DNA of 64,000 nucleotides from Ferruginibacter sp. (GTDB lineage: Bacteria; Bacteroidota; Bacteroidia; Chitinophagales; Chitinophagaceae), in the NCBI GenBank assembly GCA_014379625.1, contig JACMLJ010000020.1:1-64000 (forward strand), read 5' to 3'. Below, in pieces: positions 1 to 9,171 of the stretch. The notes below the pieces were generated by a model. That model ran no database searches, had not been told where the DNA came from, and saw only the letters and a list, made by a program, of their open reading frames with translations. Position numbers and translations under genes: made by a program. How positions within the stretch are numbered: the stretch's first letter is position 1; every line of letters begins with the position of its first letter.

Positions 1-3
1 TCA

Positions 4-100
4 GTAATTGGTAGTGTTTTTTAATAATCCAATTCCATATCTAATAGTATGATTGACTATTAGATATGGAATTGGATTATTAAATAACACTAACAATTAC
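4..100. repeat. 97-base near-perfect palindrome
   Basis: Two 45-base arms (4-48 and 56-100) are reverse complements with two mismatches, separated by the 7-base loop ATGATTG. The inner 28 bases of each arm match perfectly. The block is AT-rich and has no coding potential of its own. It could be the end of a small palindromic mobile element, or an assembly fold-back, because it lies at the very start of the window. Confidence 0.85.
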
Positions 101-144
101 TTATTATATTGAATTAGAAGGTTAACTTTTCGAAATCAATATCA

Positions 145-205
145 TCAGTAATTGGTAGTGTTTTTTAATAATCCAATTCCATATCTAATAGTCAATCATA
201 CTATT
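145..205. repeat. Third copy of the palindrome arm, loop reversed
   Basis: Bases 145-192 are identical to bases 1-48. The next seven bases are CAATCAT, the reverse complement of the loop at 49-55, followed by ACTATT as in the first copy; after that the similarity stops. The third copy therefore carries the loop in the opposite orientation and joins directly to the ORF fragment that follows. Confidence 0.85.
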
Positions 206-403
206 TTCAGCCCTTCAAAAGATAACCTGCTTATTTACATTGATTTTAAAATAGACGAAGGCCAAAACCGCCAGGTACGCATTCTAACCATGAACCTTAA
301 TTATAAATCTATCTCCTTACCCAATAGCGAACTTAGCTTGCTAAAACCTTTGTTAGCAGGGTGTTCTTTGTTTCGTGAAAAATCAGGCCGTCAAAAGCTC
401 TAA
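200..403 (+). pseudogene. Truncated ORF fragment next to palindromic repeat
   Basis: An open frame runs from the repeat edge to a TAA at 401-403. The only start available in this frame is a TTG at 152, inside the repeat, so the first residues would be repeat-encoded. The roughly 65 residues after the repeat look protein-like (for example SLPNSELSLLKPLLAG) but I do not recognise a family. The likeliest reading is the C-terminal remnant of a gene whose 5' part was lost when the repeat arrived; a chance ORF is possible. Bases 404-459 hold nothing I can name. Confidence 0.3.
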
Positions 404-459
404 AAAAAATCTCAATGCATAGGTTGTTCGTCGACCTGTCTTTTAGGGGTTGGGGCACA

Positions 460-1170
460 CTACTTCAAATTGTGATACACTTTCTGCACATCTTCATCTT
501 CCTCTAATTTATCAATCAGCTTAAATACATCATGTGCTGCCTCTTCATCCAGTTCGGTGGTATTCATGGGGATCCTTGTCAATTCAGCAGTCACTACCTC
601 AATCTTTTTTTCTTCCAGGGCCCTGGCCATATGACCAAATTCTGTAAAAGCCACCCGTATAATGATATTACCTTCACTGTCTTCACCAATTTCTTCAAGA
701 CCGTAGTCAATCAGTTCCAGTTCGAGGTCTTCAATGTTTAAGCCGCCATTCTTTATTTTAAATTCACCCATACGCGTAAACGTAAAAGCCACACTTCCGC
801 TGGTACCAAGACTTCCGCCGCTTTTAGTAAAGTGCATGCGTACATTGGCTACCGTGCGGGTGGGGTTATCCGTCGCAGTTTCCACCAATAAAGCCACTCC
901 GTGCGGTGCATAACCTTCGTAGGTTATTTCTTCATAGCTGCTGGTATCCTTACCCATCGCCCTTTTTATAGCAGCTTCCACGCGGTCTTTTGGCATTCCA
1001 CAAGCCCTGGCATTCAGGTAGCATCTTCTCAGAGCAGGATTATTGTCCGGATCCGGACCACTATTTTTAACCGCAATAGCTATTTCTTTTCCGATGCGGG
1101 TAAAATTTTTGGCCATTTTATCCCACCTGGCAAACATGGCGCTTTTTCTTACTTCAAATATCCTTCCCAT
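460..1170 (-). CDS. yebC: YebC/PmpR (TACO1) family protein
   Basis: This is a 236-residue cytosolic protein of the YebC/PmpR family, whose members act in transcription regulation or in relief of ribosome stalling. The N-terminal part carries the family signature [13 protein letters not shown] followed by [13 protein letters not shown] (about residues 38-68). The middle has [14 protein letters not shown] and [11 protein letters not shown] (about 84-110), then [13 protein letters not shown]. Length and order are typical of the family. It starts at an ATG with a TAnnTTTG promoter element about 40 bases upstream. It is transcribed away from the ABC ATPase gene, with a dyad between them. Family assignment is firm; the role in this organism is inferred. 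Confidence 0.95.
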   Translation of the reverse strand: MGRIFEVRKSAMFARWDKMAKNFTRIGKEIAIAVKNSGPDPDNNPALRRCYLNARACGMPKDRVEAAIKRAMGKDTSSYEEITYEGYAPHGVALLVETATDNPTRTVANVRMHFTKSGGSLGTSGSVAFTFTRMGEFKIKNGGLNIEDLELELIDYGLEEIGEDSEGNIIIRVAFTEFGHMARALEEKKIEVVTAELTRIPMNTTELDEEAAHDVFKLIDKLEEDEDVQKVYHNLK

Positions 1171-1208
1171 TAGATGGTGTATATTATTTTAATTATTCAA
1201 TTGGATTG

Positions 1209-1216
1209 CAAATTTA
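1209..1216 (-). promoter_or_regulatory. TAnnTTTG -7 element of yebC
   Basis: On the minus strand this reads TAAATTTG, matching the Bacteroidota -7 consensus TAnnTTTG. It lies about 40 bases upstream of the yebC ATG. No clear -33 element was seen. Confidence 0.55.
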
Positions 1217-1232
1217 AGGAAATCATTTTTTA

Positions 1233-1260
1233 GCAGATACAAGGTACGTCTTGTAGCTGC
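1233..1260. promoter_or_regulatory. 28-bp dyad between divergent genes
   Basis: The block reads GCAG, one base, TACAAG, a GTACGT centre, CTTGTA, one base, CTGC, so ten of eleven arm positions pair. It sits between the yebC promoter element and the ABC ATPase start (29 bases before its ATG), a position suited to an operator for either gene. No run of T follows, so it is not an obvious terminator. Confidence 0.45.
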
Positions 1261-1289
1261 ATTAATTTTATTCCCTAATTTTATTCATC

Positions 1290-3053
1290 ATGAAACAGCC
1301 AATATTAGCCGTACATAATTTATCTATTGATTTTATTTCGGAAAGTAATATCAGCCCGGCTGTAAAAAATATTTCATTTAATGTATCTGCGGGAGAAATT
1401 GTGGCCATTGTTGGCGAATCCGGTTCGGGAAAATCTGTTACTTCCTTATCCTTGCTGCAATTATTACCAAAACAGGCTATTGTAAAAGGGAGCTTAATTT
1501 TTTGCAGAAATGATCAGCAAACAGTTGACCTTAACAAAATTTCCGAAAAGGAGATCAATGCCATTCGCGGAAAAGATATTGCCATGATCTTCCAGGAGCC
1601 GATGACATCTTTAAATCCTGTATTTACCTGTGGCTACCAGGTGATGGAAGCCATTCAACTGCACCAGCAACTCTCCAAAGCGGCGAGTAAAGAAAAAGCA
1701 ATATCCTTGTTTGAAAAGGTAAAATTACCCAACCCCGCCGAAATGACGAACCGTTACCCACACGAGTTAAGCGGGGGACAAAAGCAACGCGTAATGATCG
1801 CGATGGCGATCAGTTGTAATCCATCTTTACTGATAGCCGACGAACCTACCACGGCGCTGGATGTAACCGTACAAAAGACTATCCTTGAACTGGTTAAGGA
1901 CTTACAACTTCAATTGGGCATGGGTGTAATTTTTATAACCCACGATCTTGGCCTTGTGGCAGATATCGCGGACAGGGTTTTGGTGATGTACAAGGGTGAA
2001 ATCGCAGAACAGGGCTGCACAAATGATGTACTCCAAAACCCACAGCACCCTTATACCAAAGCGTTAATGGCCTGCAGGCCGGCGATGCATGTAAGAGGTG
2101 AGCGGCTACCGGTGGTGAGCGATTTTTTGCCCCCCCTCTCGTTCACGGGGGAACCTATTCGACCAGAAAAAGTTTTAACGGACCCGAACGATTTATTATC
2201 AAACACTGAACCCGAAACGAAAAATGTAAAACGCAAAACTAACAATGCTGAAATTATATTAAAAGTTGAAAACCTGAAGGTATATTTTCCTGGTAAAAAA
2301 ACTTTTTTCGGTAAAACTTCAATACCGTTTATGGCATTGGATGATATATGCTTTTCGGTTAGTAAAGGCGAAACAGTTGGACTGGTGGGTGAAAGCGGTT
2401 GTGGTAAAACTACCCTGGGCAGGGCGATTTTACAATTGATACCTGCCAGATCCGGAAATATTGTTTTAAACGGAGTAAACCTTGCAGGTTTATCCAAAGC
2501 TGCTATGCAACCCATCCGGAAGAATCTTCAGATTGTTTTCCAGGATCCTTACGGTTCCTTAAATCCAAGGCTTACCATTGGCGCTGCCATCCAGGAGCCC
2601 ATGAGGGTACATGCTATATTGCGCAGCAACAGCCAACGGAAAGACAAAGTGATGGAACTATTGGAAAAAGTAAATTTAAAACCTGAATATTTTAACCGGT
2701 ATCCCCACGAGTTTAGCGGGGGTCAGCGACAGCGGATATGTATTGCAAGGGCATTGGCGTTGAATCCTTCATTTTTAATATTTGATGAAAGTGTAAGCGC
2801 GCTGGATGTAAGTGTGCAGGCGCAGGTATTGAACCTGCTCAACGATCTTAAAAAGGAATTTGGATTTACGGCTATTTTTATTTCACATGATCTGTCAGTG
2901 GTTCGTTTTATCAGCGACAGAATTTTGGTAATGAACAAGGGTAAGGTCATTGAAGAAGGACCTTCGGATGAAATCTATTTTTCACCCAAAAATGAGTATA
3001 CTAAAAAGCTGATAGCAGCTATTCCGGGAAAGGGGGTTGGTAACCGGCAATAA
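1290..3053 (+). CDS. Two-domain oligopeptide ABC transporter ATPase
   Basis: This 587-residue protein fuses two ABC nucleotide-binding domains, as in YejF and GsiA, and should power uptake of peptides or similar solutes from the cytosolic face of a permease. Domain 1 has Walker A GESGSGKS (42-49), signature LSGGQ (160-164) and Walker B LLIADEP (180-186). Domain 2 has GESGCGKT (367-374), FSGGQ (475-479) and FLIFDES (495-501). A linker of about 60 residues (262-322), rich in Pro, Glu and Asn, joins them. No permease or binding-protein gene lies next to it, so its partners are encoded elsewhere. The stop codon lies in a 7-bp tandem array. Substrate is not determinable from sequence. Confidence 0.93.
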   Translation: MKQPILAVHNLSIDFISESNISPAVKNISFNVSAGEIVAIVGESGSGKSVTSLSLLQLLPKQAIVKGSLIFCRNDQQTVDLNKISEKEINAIRGKDIAMIFQEPMTSLNPVFTCGYQVMEAIQLHQQLSKAASKEKAISLFEKVKLPNPAEMTNRYPHELSGGQKQRVMIAMAISCNPSLLIADEPTTALDVTVQKTILELVKDLQLQLGMGVIFITHDLGLVADIADRVLVMYKGEIAEQGCTNDVLQNPQHPYTKALMACRPAMHVRGERLPVVSDFLPPLSFTGEPIRPEKVLTDPNDLLSNTEPETKNVKRKTNNAEIILKVENLKVYFPGKKTFFGKTSIPFMALDDICFSVSKGETVGLVGESGCGKTTLGRAILQLIPARSGNIVLNGVNLAGLSKAAMQPIRKNLQIVFQDPYGSLNPRLTIGAAIQEPMRVHAILRSNSQRKDKVMELLEKVNLKPEYFNRYPHEFSGGQRQRICIARALALNPSFLIFDESVSALDVSVQAQVLNLLNDLKKEFGFTAIFISHDLSVVRFISDRILVMNKGKVIEEGPSDEIYFSPKNEYTKKLIAAIPGKGVGNRQ

Positions 3054-3086
3054 GCAACTGGCAATAAGCAATGGGCAATGAGTTCC
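3045..3086. repeat. 7-bp tandem array over a stop codon
   Basis: Units CGGCAAT, AAGCAAC, TGGCAAT, AAGCAAT and GGGCAAT follow without gaps. The TAA stop of the ABC ATPase (3051-3053) is inside the array. Closely related units recur after murC at 48444. Confidence 0.75.
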
Positions 3087-3107
3087 TAATCGCGAACCCA
3101 ATATCTT

Positions 3108-6100
3108 TTAGCGTTCTTCATAATCCCCCGCTCTTGTAAAACGATTACCACCATTGTTTTCGCCATCGAAATAATTGCGTGCGCTTTTACGGAAACTGAA
3201 TAACAACCGTTTCAACTGTTCCTGGAATTGTTCCGGCTGGGGCTGATCCGGTTTTAATTTTTTATCCGTCATTACAGCCAGTTTACTATCTGTATTTATT
3301 TCGAGGATATTTTCGGGTTGTAACCCGCTGAGTCCAATTTTCCATTCGTCTTCTTTTTTTACCCGGTATTTAAAGAAATAAACGACGCCCTTCTTTCCCT
3401 CGCAGGTTGATTTTTGTTTACCTATGAAAACGATGGAATCCACCCTGCTATTATCTTTATCGGCTACCAGGTAGCTTCTCGCTATTGCCTGTTGGGTTTT
3501 ATACCTGGCCGGAAATTTTTCCAGCTTTTTAATCTGGTCTAACCTGCCATATAACTGGCCCCTCCATTTGTCGCTCTCCGCAAACCACCTAAGGGTACTA
3601 TCGGCTACCGGCTTATTGTTACGCAACAACAGGATGACGGTATTTAACCTGACCATATCATCTTTTGAATGAAGCAGTTTATTAAAAAAATCAGGCACAT
3701 TGTTATGCTTATCGTAAAAAGGCATTAACAGAATTGCGTAATCATTCAATTCATTTTTGCCTTCGGTATTATTAAAATTCCGGAGGGGTTCGTCATCATT
3801 GTCTTTATTTTTTTCTTCATCGATTCTCTTTTCATCTTTACCCTGCTGTTTTTTCAATTCAATCCTGGCGTCAAAATAAATCTTATTGAAATAACTTTCT
3901 AACTGCTTTTCCCTGATGTATCCGCTATCTACCAGGGTTACCAATAACGACATCACCGGTTTTTTATAATCATCCACAACGGCCAGTTGCAGAAGTTCGG
4001 GATACAAAGTGGCCGCTAATGCCAATGAATCATCCAGGTTGTTAAACATGCCCGAGTACTCATAATTGTTATCAAAAAACGGCGGATCCTGTAAAACCAG
4101 CGCTTTAAACAATTTAACAGCCTCACTGGTTTTATGCCTGGCTAGTGCTTTTAGTACTTCATTTTGAAAGATACTGGTATCGGCCGTTTGCTCATATATT
4201 TTTTGCAGCATATCCACCACAATTCTTTTGGTAGAATCTTTTATATAGCCAAGCTCGGCGATTAGTTTGGTCTTACTTTCTACATAATTTTTACCCGGCT
4301 TTAATGCAGCGATGGCGGTAAATATTTTCGGAGCTCCTTTTTCCCCATAGTAGATATTACTGATGGTTTGCTGCGCTTTGGCTTGGGTGGCACTGTCTTT
4401 ACAAAACAGATCGGCAAAAAAACTGTCAAGTTTATTAATGAAAATATTCTTTCCTAATTTTTTTTCTTCCGGTACAAAGCTTGAAAAGAACTGGTCAGCA
4501 AATTCATTGTGCAGGTTGAGCGTGTCACCAATGGTTACTAAACTAAAAATATGATTGTCTTTCAACATAATCATCCTGTTGATCGTCCTGGACGACCCTG
4601 TGTCATTTAAACGGAACCGATAACCTGTTACACCATTAGTTGAGCTAAATGAATCTTTTTGATATAGTACGAGGTCATCTTCATTATAATAGTCTTCCAT
4701 TTCATTTTTCCAAAAGTTGATGGAATCCTTTACAGAATAATATTTGGGAAATTGCTGAACACTTACCCCAATCGATTCGCCGGTAGAATCACTGGTGAAT
4801 AAGGCATTTTTGCTCTTGGGCCAGTAACTGTTATAGCCCGAATAGCTGTTGCTGTTGGCAATATCTGCGGTAACTTTTTCCAGTTTGGCGCGATAGGTTT
4901 CATCCAGGTCGGGCGCTACCGGCGTTGTTACCGAAAAGTGCAGAAAAGTATCGACATACTGATTTTTTGTAGTATAGCGGTAGGGAGTAAAACGAAAGGA
5001 ATTAAAGAAATCACTGAAGTCTTTGTTGGCTGTTTTACTTCGGGCGGAAACACAAAAATAGTGCGGACCCATGATGATATACCGGGCGGTTACGCTATTC
5101 CCGTTTTTCATGCTTTCTTTCACTTCAAGGCATGGATAACCCCTCCATGAACTAAGCTTCCGATAAGTTTGCTTATTAAAATATTCGGGTGAGCGGAAAG
5201 ATTCTTCCACTAATTTCAGGTCAAAAGAATCTTCTTCTAAAAATTTAAAATTATAGACTGTTTTTTTTAAAATAAGGTATGAATCGCCAGTGGCTTTATC
5301 TTCGGCTTCATACTCCCAGCGTTTTATACCATCAGTGTTATTGCTATTCAGATTTTCATGCGGAGCCATCGGAAGCATTACGGAAAATCCTCCCTGCGAA
5401 GGTGTAAATATTCCAGGTGAAGCAATATTTTCTTTGAGCTGAATGGAGGAGAAGAATTGGGCGGCTTCCTTTCCGTCTACATAATTTTCTTTCCCACTCA
5501 TTTTAAATATCAATATTTCAAAAGGGGTGATGAAAATATTGTATCGCTGCAGGTCACCCCGTCTTGTTTTGTTGGTGATGTCGAATCCCTGGTATCCATT
5601 TTTTTGAACCACTGTTTTTTTTAATACCTTCCCGGGGATATTTTCGTAAAGAAGGCTATCAATTTTTTTCATTACCTGCGCCTCTGTTTGTCCTAAGAAA
5701 GAGGCGAATGTTTTTATTCTTGTTACTAAGTAATAACTGCCGTTGCTCATGTCGGAATACTGTTTCCTGTCTAAACGCTGGTATTCATCCTTCATTCTAA
5801 ATAACGGGCCCGGCATGTTCACACTGTAAAATTCATCATCGGCCTTTATGGTAGAAAAAATAACAGGAACTTTTAGCTGATCGGTTTCCTCCTTTTTGAC
5901 TGCGTCCCTGTCTGACATTTTTATGGGTCGCAAGGTGTATCCCATCTTTCGCAGCAATTCTATAATCCCTCTGGGCCCGGGTAAATGCGCAGCGCCCACA
6001 CCCACGAAGAGACTGCTTTTTTTAAGGATGGTGTCAATTGAGCCGGCCTGTATCTCATTTCTTTTATATAGAAATTTCTCCCTGAATGCACTTGACCGTT

Positions 6101-6803
6101 CTGTTAAAATGTCGAGCGAATCCATCAGGTCGAGATCGCCGCTGCGATAAGCATCCTGAATTTTTAACCCAATATCCCGCATCGATTCTCCGTCAGTATC
6201 AATATTCTTTTTCTTTTTCTCTTTGGCCATATCAGCATAAGCTTCCAGCACTACTTTTTCGGTTTCGTAATAATCTTCAACTCCGGCAGATCGTTTACCT
6301 AATTTTTTTCCTGTTTGAAAAATATACAGATCCAGGAAAGTGTCTTCTTCAAAATCTTCCCTGGCTTTGTAACTGCGGTACAATAAGCTGTTTACCACAG
6401 TAGGCTCTGTACTTAGCGCCGCCTTTAACTCAGCATCATAATTATTTATCCTGAACGAGTGTTCATTTAAAAAATCGCCGCCGGGTGACTGTATAAAATT
6501 TGCATAATTTTCCTTTAGCCTGTCTAAGCGCACCATTTGCCCCTGCCAGAGATCAGGGTTCAACTCCAGTGCCACGGCATCCACATTCTTCATCGCAAAA
6601 TAAAAAGAGTCGCTCAAATGAAATACCATCTTGCTGCTTACATGCATAGTGCCAAAGAGATAGGATGGTTTTTGTAAACCGTTACCGGTGATCTCCCAAA
6701 AAAGACTGGGATACTTTTTGACTATTTTTTTTTGGCTGTACAATTTGCCTGAAGCCATTAAAAAAACGGCGGAAACCATAAACAATAAGCACTTTCTTCT
6801 CAT
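3108..6803 (-). CDS. Large exported TraB/GumN-domain protein
   Basis: This is a 1231-residue protein with a signal peptide (about residues 1-23, hydrophobic core LLFMVSAVFLMASG). The N-terminal 290 residues form a TraB/GumN domain, an erythromycin-esterase/ChaN-like fold thought to include metal-dependent proteases: LFGTMH at 49-54, ALELNP at 78-83, and GVGAAHLPG near 270. Typical GumN proteins have about 300 residues, so the remaining 900 are an extension. I see no familiar domain there; it is rich in Lys, Asp and aromatic residues and may contain helical repeats after residue 800. It converges on the ABC ATPase gene. The periplasmic location is inferred from the signal peptide; the substrate is unknown. 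Confidence 0.85.
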   Translation of the reverse strand: MRRKCLLFMVSAVFLMASGKLYSQKKIVKKYPSLFWEITGNGLQKPSYLFGTMHVSSKMVFHLSDSFYFAMKNVDAVALELNPDLWQGQMVRLDRLKENYANFIQSPGGDFLNEHSFRINNYDAELKAALSTEPTVVNSLLYRSYKAREDFEEDTFLDLYIFQTGKKLGKRSAGVEDYYETEKVVLEAYADMAKEKKKKNIDTDGESMRDIGLKIQDAYRSGDLDLMDSLDILTERSSAFREKFLYKRNEIQAGSIDTILKKSSLFVGVGAAHLPGPRGIIELLRKMGYTLRPIKMSDRDAVKKEETDQLKVPVIFSTIKADDEFYSVNMPGPLFRMKDEYQRLDRKQYSDMSNGSYYLVTRIKTFASFLGQTEAQVMKKIDSLLYENIPGKVLKKTVVQKNGYQGFDITNKTRRGDLQRYNIFITPFEILIFKMSGKENYVDGKEAAQFFSSIQLKENIASPGIFTPSQGGFSVMLPMAPHENLNSNNTDGIKRWEYEAEDKATGDSYLILKKTVYNFKFLEEDSFDLKLVEESFRSPEYFNKQTYRKLSSWRGYPCLEVKESMKNGNSVTARYIIMGPHYFCVSARSKTANKDFSDFFNSFRFTPYRYTTKNQYVDTFLHFSVTTPVAPDLDETYRAKLEKVTADIANSNSYSGYNSYWPKSKNALFTSDSTGESIGVSVQQFPKYYSVKDSINFWKNEMEDYYNEDDLVLYQKDSFSSTNGVTGYRFRLNDTGSSRTINRMIMLKDNHIFSLVTIGDTLNLHNEFADQFFSSFVPEEKKLGKNIFINKLDSFFADLFCKDSATQAKAQQTISNIYYGEKGAPKIFTAIAALKPGKNYVESKTKLIAELGYIKDSTKRIVVDMLQKIYEQTADTSIFQNEVLKALARHKTSEAVKLFKALVLQDPPFFDNNYEYSGMFNNLDDSLALAATLYPELLQLAVVDDYKKPVMSLLVTLVDSGYIREKQLESYFNKIYFDARIELKKQQGKDEKRIDEEKNKDNDDEPLRNFNNTEGKNELNDYAILLMPFYDKHNNVPDFFNKLLHSKDDMVRLNTVILLLRNNKPVADSTLRWFAESDKWRGQLYGRLDQIKKLEKFPARYKTQQAIARSYLVADKDNSRVDSIVFIGKQKSTCEGKKGVVYFFKYRVKKEDEWKIGLSGLQPENILEINTDSKLAVMTDKKLKPDQPQPEQFQEQLKRLLFSFRKSARNYFDGENNGGNRFTRAGDYEER

Positions 6804-7062
6804 ACTTGTTTTATTAAGGCGGCCTTCTTAGATAACCCGGCAGGAAGATTTTTGTTTGTCACTTTGTATTAACACCGTATTAAATAAAATCTGGAGGGTA
6901 TCCGGGGCATTTGTAGCAAATAAATTAACCGGCTTCTTATAAAGGTGCAAAGAAGTAGACAGATGACAAAATAATCCTTTATTAATTAACGCTTTTTTAC
7001 TTACGAAAGTTGCCGATAGGGAGAATGTTATAACCATTTACTATAGTCTGCTTAAAATAAAG
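6804..7062. other. Intergenic region, no gene seen
   Basis: This is AT-rich sequence between the divergent TraB-domain gene and queA. A 69-codon minus-strand frame exists here but its composition is not gene-like and it lacks a convincing start. I see no RNA gene. Confidence 0.5.
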
Positions 7063-7070
7063 TACATTTG
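7063..7070 (+). promoter_or_regulatory. TAnnTTTG -7 element of queA
   Basis: TACATTTG matches the Bacteroidota -7 consensus. Initiation about seven bases downstream would give a leader of about 100 bases before the queA ATG. Confidence 0.5.
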
Positions 7071-7179
7071 CGCTCTTAAAAATCATGCCGTAACATGATA
7101 AGTGCCTTTCTTTGGCTACGTATCTCTGTAACATCTACAGTACAAGGTCTGATTATCATTAAAAAATTTATTGATACAC

Positions 7180-8229
7180 ATGAAATTAAGTCAGTTTCGA
7201 TTCGACCTTCCCCTTAATCTGATCGCCCAAAACCCCACCAAAAAAAGAGAAGACAGCAGGATGATGGTGGTTCACCGCAAAACGGGTGAAATTGAAAACC
7301 GCATTTTCCGCGATATTATTGAATATTTTGATGATAAGGATGTAATGGTAGTGAATAATACCAAAGTTTTTCCGGCCCGTATGTACGGACGTAAGGAAAA
7401 GACAGGGGCTAAAATTGAAGTTTTTTTATTAAGGGAATTGAATAAACCCAATCGTTTGTGGGATGTAATTGTTGATCCCGCCCGTAAAATAAGGGTTGGA
7501 AATAAATTGTATTTTGGTGAAAATGACGAGTTGGTGGCTGAAGTAATTGATAATACCACCAGCCGCGGCCGTACGATTCGTTTTTTGTGGGATGGTACTG
7601 AAGAGGAGTTTAGGGTTATGCTGGATTTTATGGGTGAAACCCCTTTGCCTAAATACATTAAGCGCAAACCCGACGAAGAAGATAAAGAACGGTACCAAAC
7701 AGTATATGCCAAACACGAAGGCGCAGTAGCAGCCCCTACGGCCGGTTTACATTATAGTAAGGAACTGATCAAAAGGCTTGAAATTAAAGGGGTACGTTTT
7801 GCTGAAGTTACGCTGCATACCGGGTTAGGCACTTTCAGGCCAATTGAGGTAGAAGATCTAAGCAAACATAAAATGGATGCCGAGTATTATGGTATTGACG
7901 AAACAGCCTGCCAGATCGTGAATAAGGCTAAATCGGAGGGCAGAAGGATCTGTTCCGTTGGTACCACTACCATGAGAGCGATGGAGTCATCTTTTACCGC
8001 GCAAAAATTATTAAAGCCATCCGAGGGATGGACAAATATGTTTATTCATCCACCTTATAATTTTTCTATTGCGGATGCGTTGGTTACCAATTTTCATTTG
8101 CCAAAAACAAGCCTGTTAATTATGACCTGTGCTTTTGCAGGTTATGACCTGGTGATGGAAGCCTACAAAAAAGCCATTAAGGATAAATATCGTTTCTTCA
8201 GTTATGGTGATGCCATGCTGGTGGTATAG
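7180..8229 (+). CDS. queA: tRNA ribosyltransferase-isomerase QueA
   Basis: QueA transfers and isomerises the ribosyl moiety of S-adenosylmethionine onto 7-aminomethyl-7-deazaguanine in tRNA, giving epoxyqueuosine, the penultimate step of queuosine formation. The 349 residues show the family pattern: an N-terminal [20 protein letters not shown] in the middle, [10 protein letters not shown], then TTTMRAMES and [10 protein letters not shown] near the end. The ATG at 7180 is preferred over an in-frame TTG nine bases upstream, because homologues begin with MKLS-like sequence. A strong terminator follows, so it is probably monocistronic. Confidence 0.96.
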   Translation: MKLSQFRFDLPLNLIAQNPTKKREDSRMMVVHRKTGEIENRIFRDIIEYFDDKDVMVVNNTKVFPARMYGRKEKTGAKIEVFLLRELNKPNRLWDVIVDPARKIRVGNKLYFGENDELVAEVIDNTTSRGRTIRFLWDGTEEEFRVMLDFMGETPLPKYIKRKPDEEDKERYQTVYAKHEGAVAAPTAGLHYSKELIKRLEIKGVRFAEVTLHTGLGTFRPIEVEDLSKHKMDAEYYGIDETACQIVNKAKSEGRRICSVGTTTMRAMESSFTAQKLLKPSEGWTNMFIHPPYNFSIADALVTNFHLPKTSLLIMTCAFAGYDLVMEAYKKAIKDKYRFFSYGDAMLVV

Positions 8230-8259
8230 TTAACTCCTGTTACCGTTACAATATTTTAG

Positions 8260-8290
8260 CTCCCCGGATATGCATCCGGGGAGTTTTTTA
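8260..8290 (+). terminator. Rho-independent terminator after queA
   Basis: A perfect 10-bp stem, CTCCCCGGAT with ATCCGGGGAG around an ATGC loop, is followed directly by TTTTTT. It lies 30 bases after the queA stop. Confidence 0.9.
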
Positions 8291-8487
8291 TTTATTTTCC
8301 ATTAGTGTTTTTACCGGCCAGTTTTTAATATGGGGTAGGGTGTACAACATATACTTTCTTATTATATGGTGATGGCATCATACAGTTTATGGAAAGATGC
8401 TGCGACCAATAAAATGATCAATAACATTTTCATCACTATAACATAAGTTTGGCTTAACCCAATCCACGCCAATATTTGTTAGGTTTG

Positions 8488-9171
8488 ATGACTTTTATGA
8501 AAATTAATTTTCAATCTATCAGTGAAAATAAGCCTTATGTATTCAGTTGCAGTACACTGTTTACCGTACTTTCCCTGCTTACAATGTTTTACGATAAGGT
8601 TACGATCTTCTTTTTTCTTAATACTTTTCACCACCAATGGATAGATTTTGGTATGTTATTTATTACCAACTGTGGTACAGGGCTATTCTCCCTGCTGGTT
8701 CTCGGGGCGGTTTGCCTTACCAAAAACTGGCGCCTTGCCCGGAATATCCTGCTCACCTTTTTAGTTTCAGGTGCCCTGGTGCAAACCTTAAAACCTTTGT
8801 ATAGTGCACCAAGGCCAAAAGCTATCATCAGTGCAGATGCTTATTCCTGGTTTTTTGAAGGGATTACCCATTCCGGGCTAACCAGTTTTCCTTCGGGGCA
8901 TGCAACCACTATTTTTGCGCTTGCCACGGTGCTGGCATTTACATCCAAAAAAAAATATATCACCCTGGTCTATTTCTTTTTTGCTACACTGGTTGCTTAT
9001 TCGAGGGTTTACCTGGGCCAGCATTTTATGGAAGATGTGCTGGCAGGTGCAATACTTGGTACCCTTACCACTACAACCCTTACTATTTTCACCAGCCGTT
9101 TTACATTTTTTAATAAGCAGTTATCGCCCAAAAAACAATTCTTTAGTCAATGGACATCGAATCTACGATAA
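8488..9171 (+). CDS. PAP2-family membrane phosphatase
   Basis: An integral membrane lipid phosphatase of the PAP2 superfamily, acting on phosphatidate, undecaprenyl pyrophosphate or similar lipids. All three catalytic motifs are present: KPLYSAPRP (the KX6RP motif), FPSGH, and SRVYLGQHF (SRX5H). Several hydrophobic helices surround them. The start could be the ATG at 8488 or at 8497; an upstream in-frame TTG at 8476 is less likely. The 3' end overlaps the next gene by 22 bases, so translation is probably coupled. With the following flippase-like and glycosyltransferase-like genes it may form an envelope lipid or glycan unit. Confidence 0.9.
   Translation: MTFMKINFQSISENKPYVFSCSTLFTVLSLLTMFYDKVTIFFFLNTFHHQWIDFGMLFITNCGTGLFSLLVLGAVCLTKNWRLARNILLTFLVSGALVQTLKPLYSAPRPKAIISADAYSWFFEGITHSGLTSFPSGHATTIFALATVLAFTSKKKYITLVYFFFATLVAYSRVYLGQHFMEDVLAGAILGTLTTTTLTIFTSRFTFFNKQLSPKKQFFSQWTSNLR

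Noticed and set aside
2128..2150. CCCCCC...CGGGGG in the ABC ATPase linker as another GC-rich element
   Set aside because: It only shares short C and G runs with the murG element; the linker reads normally and no full-length match was found.
6828..7037. 69-codon minus-strand frame before queA
   Set aside because: Composition is not gene-like and nothing else supports it.
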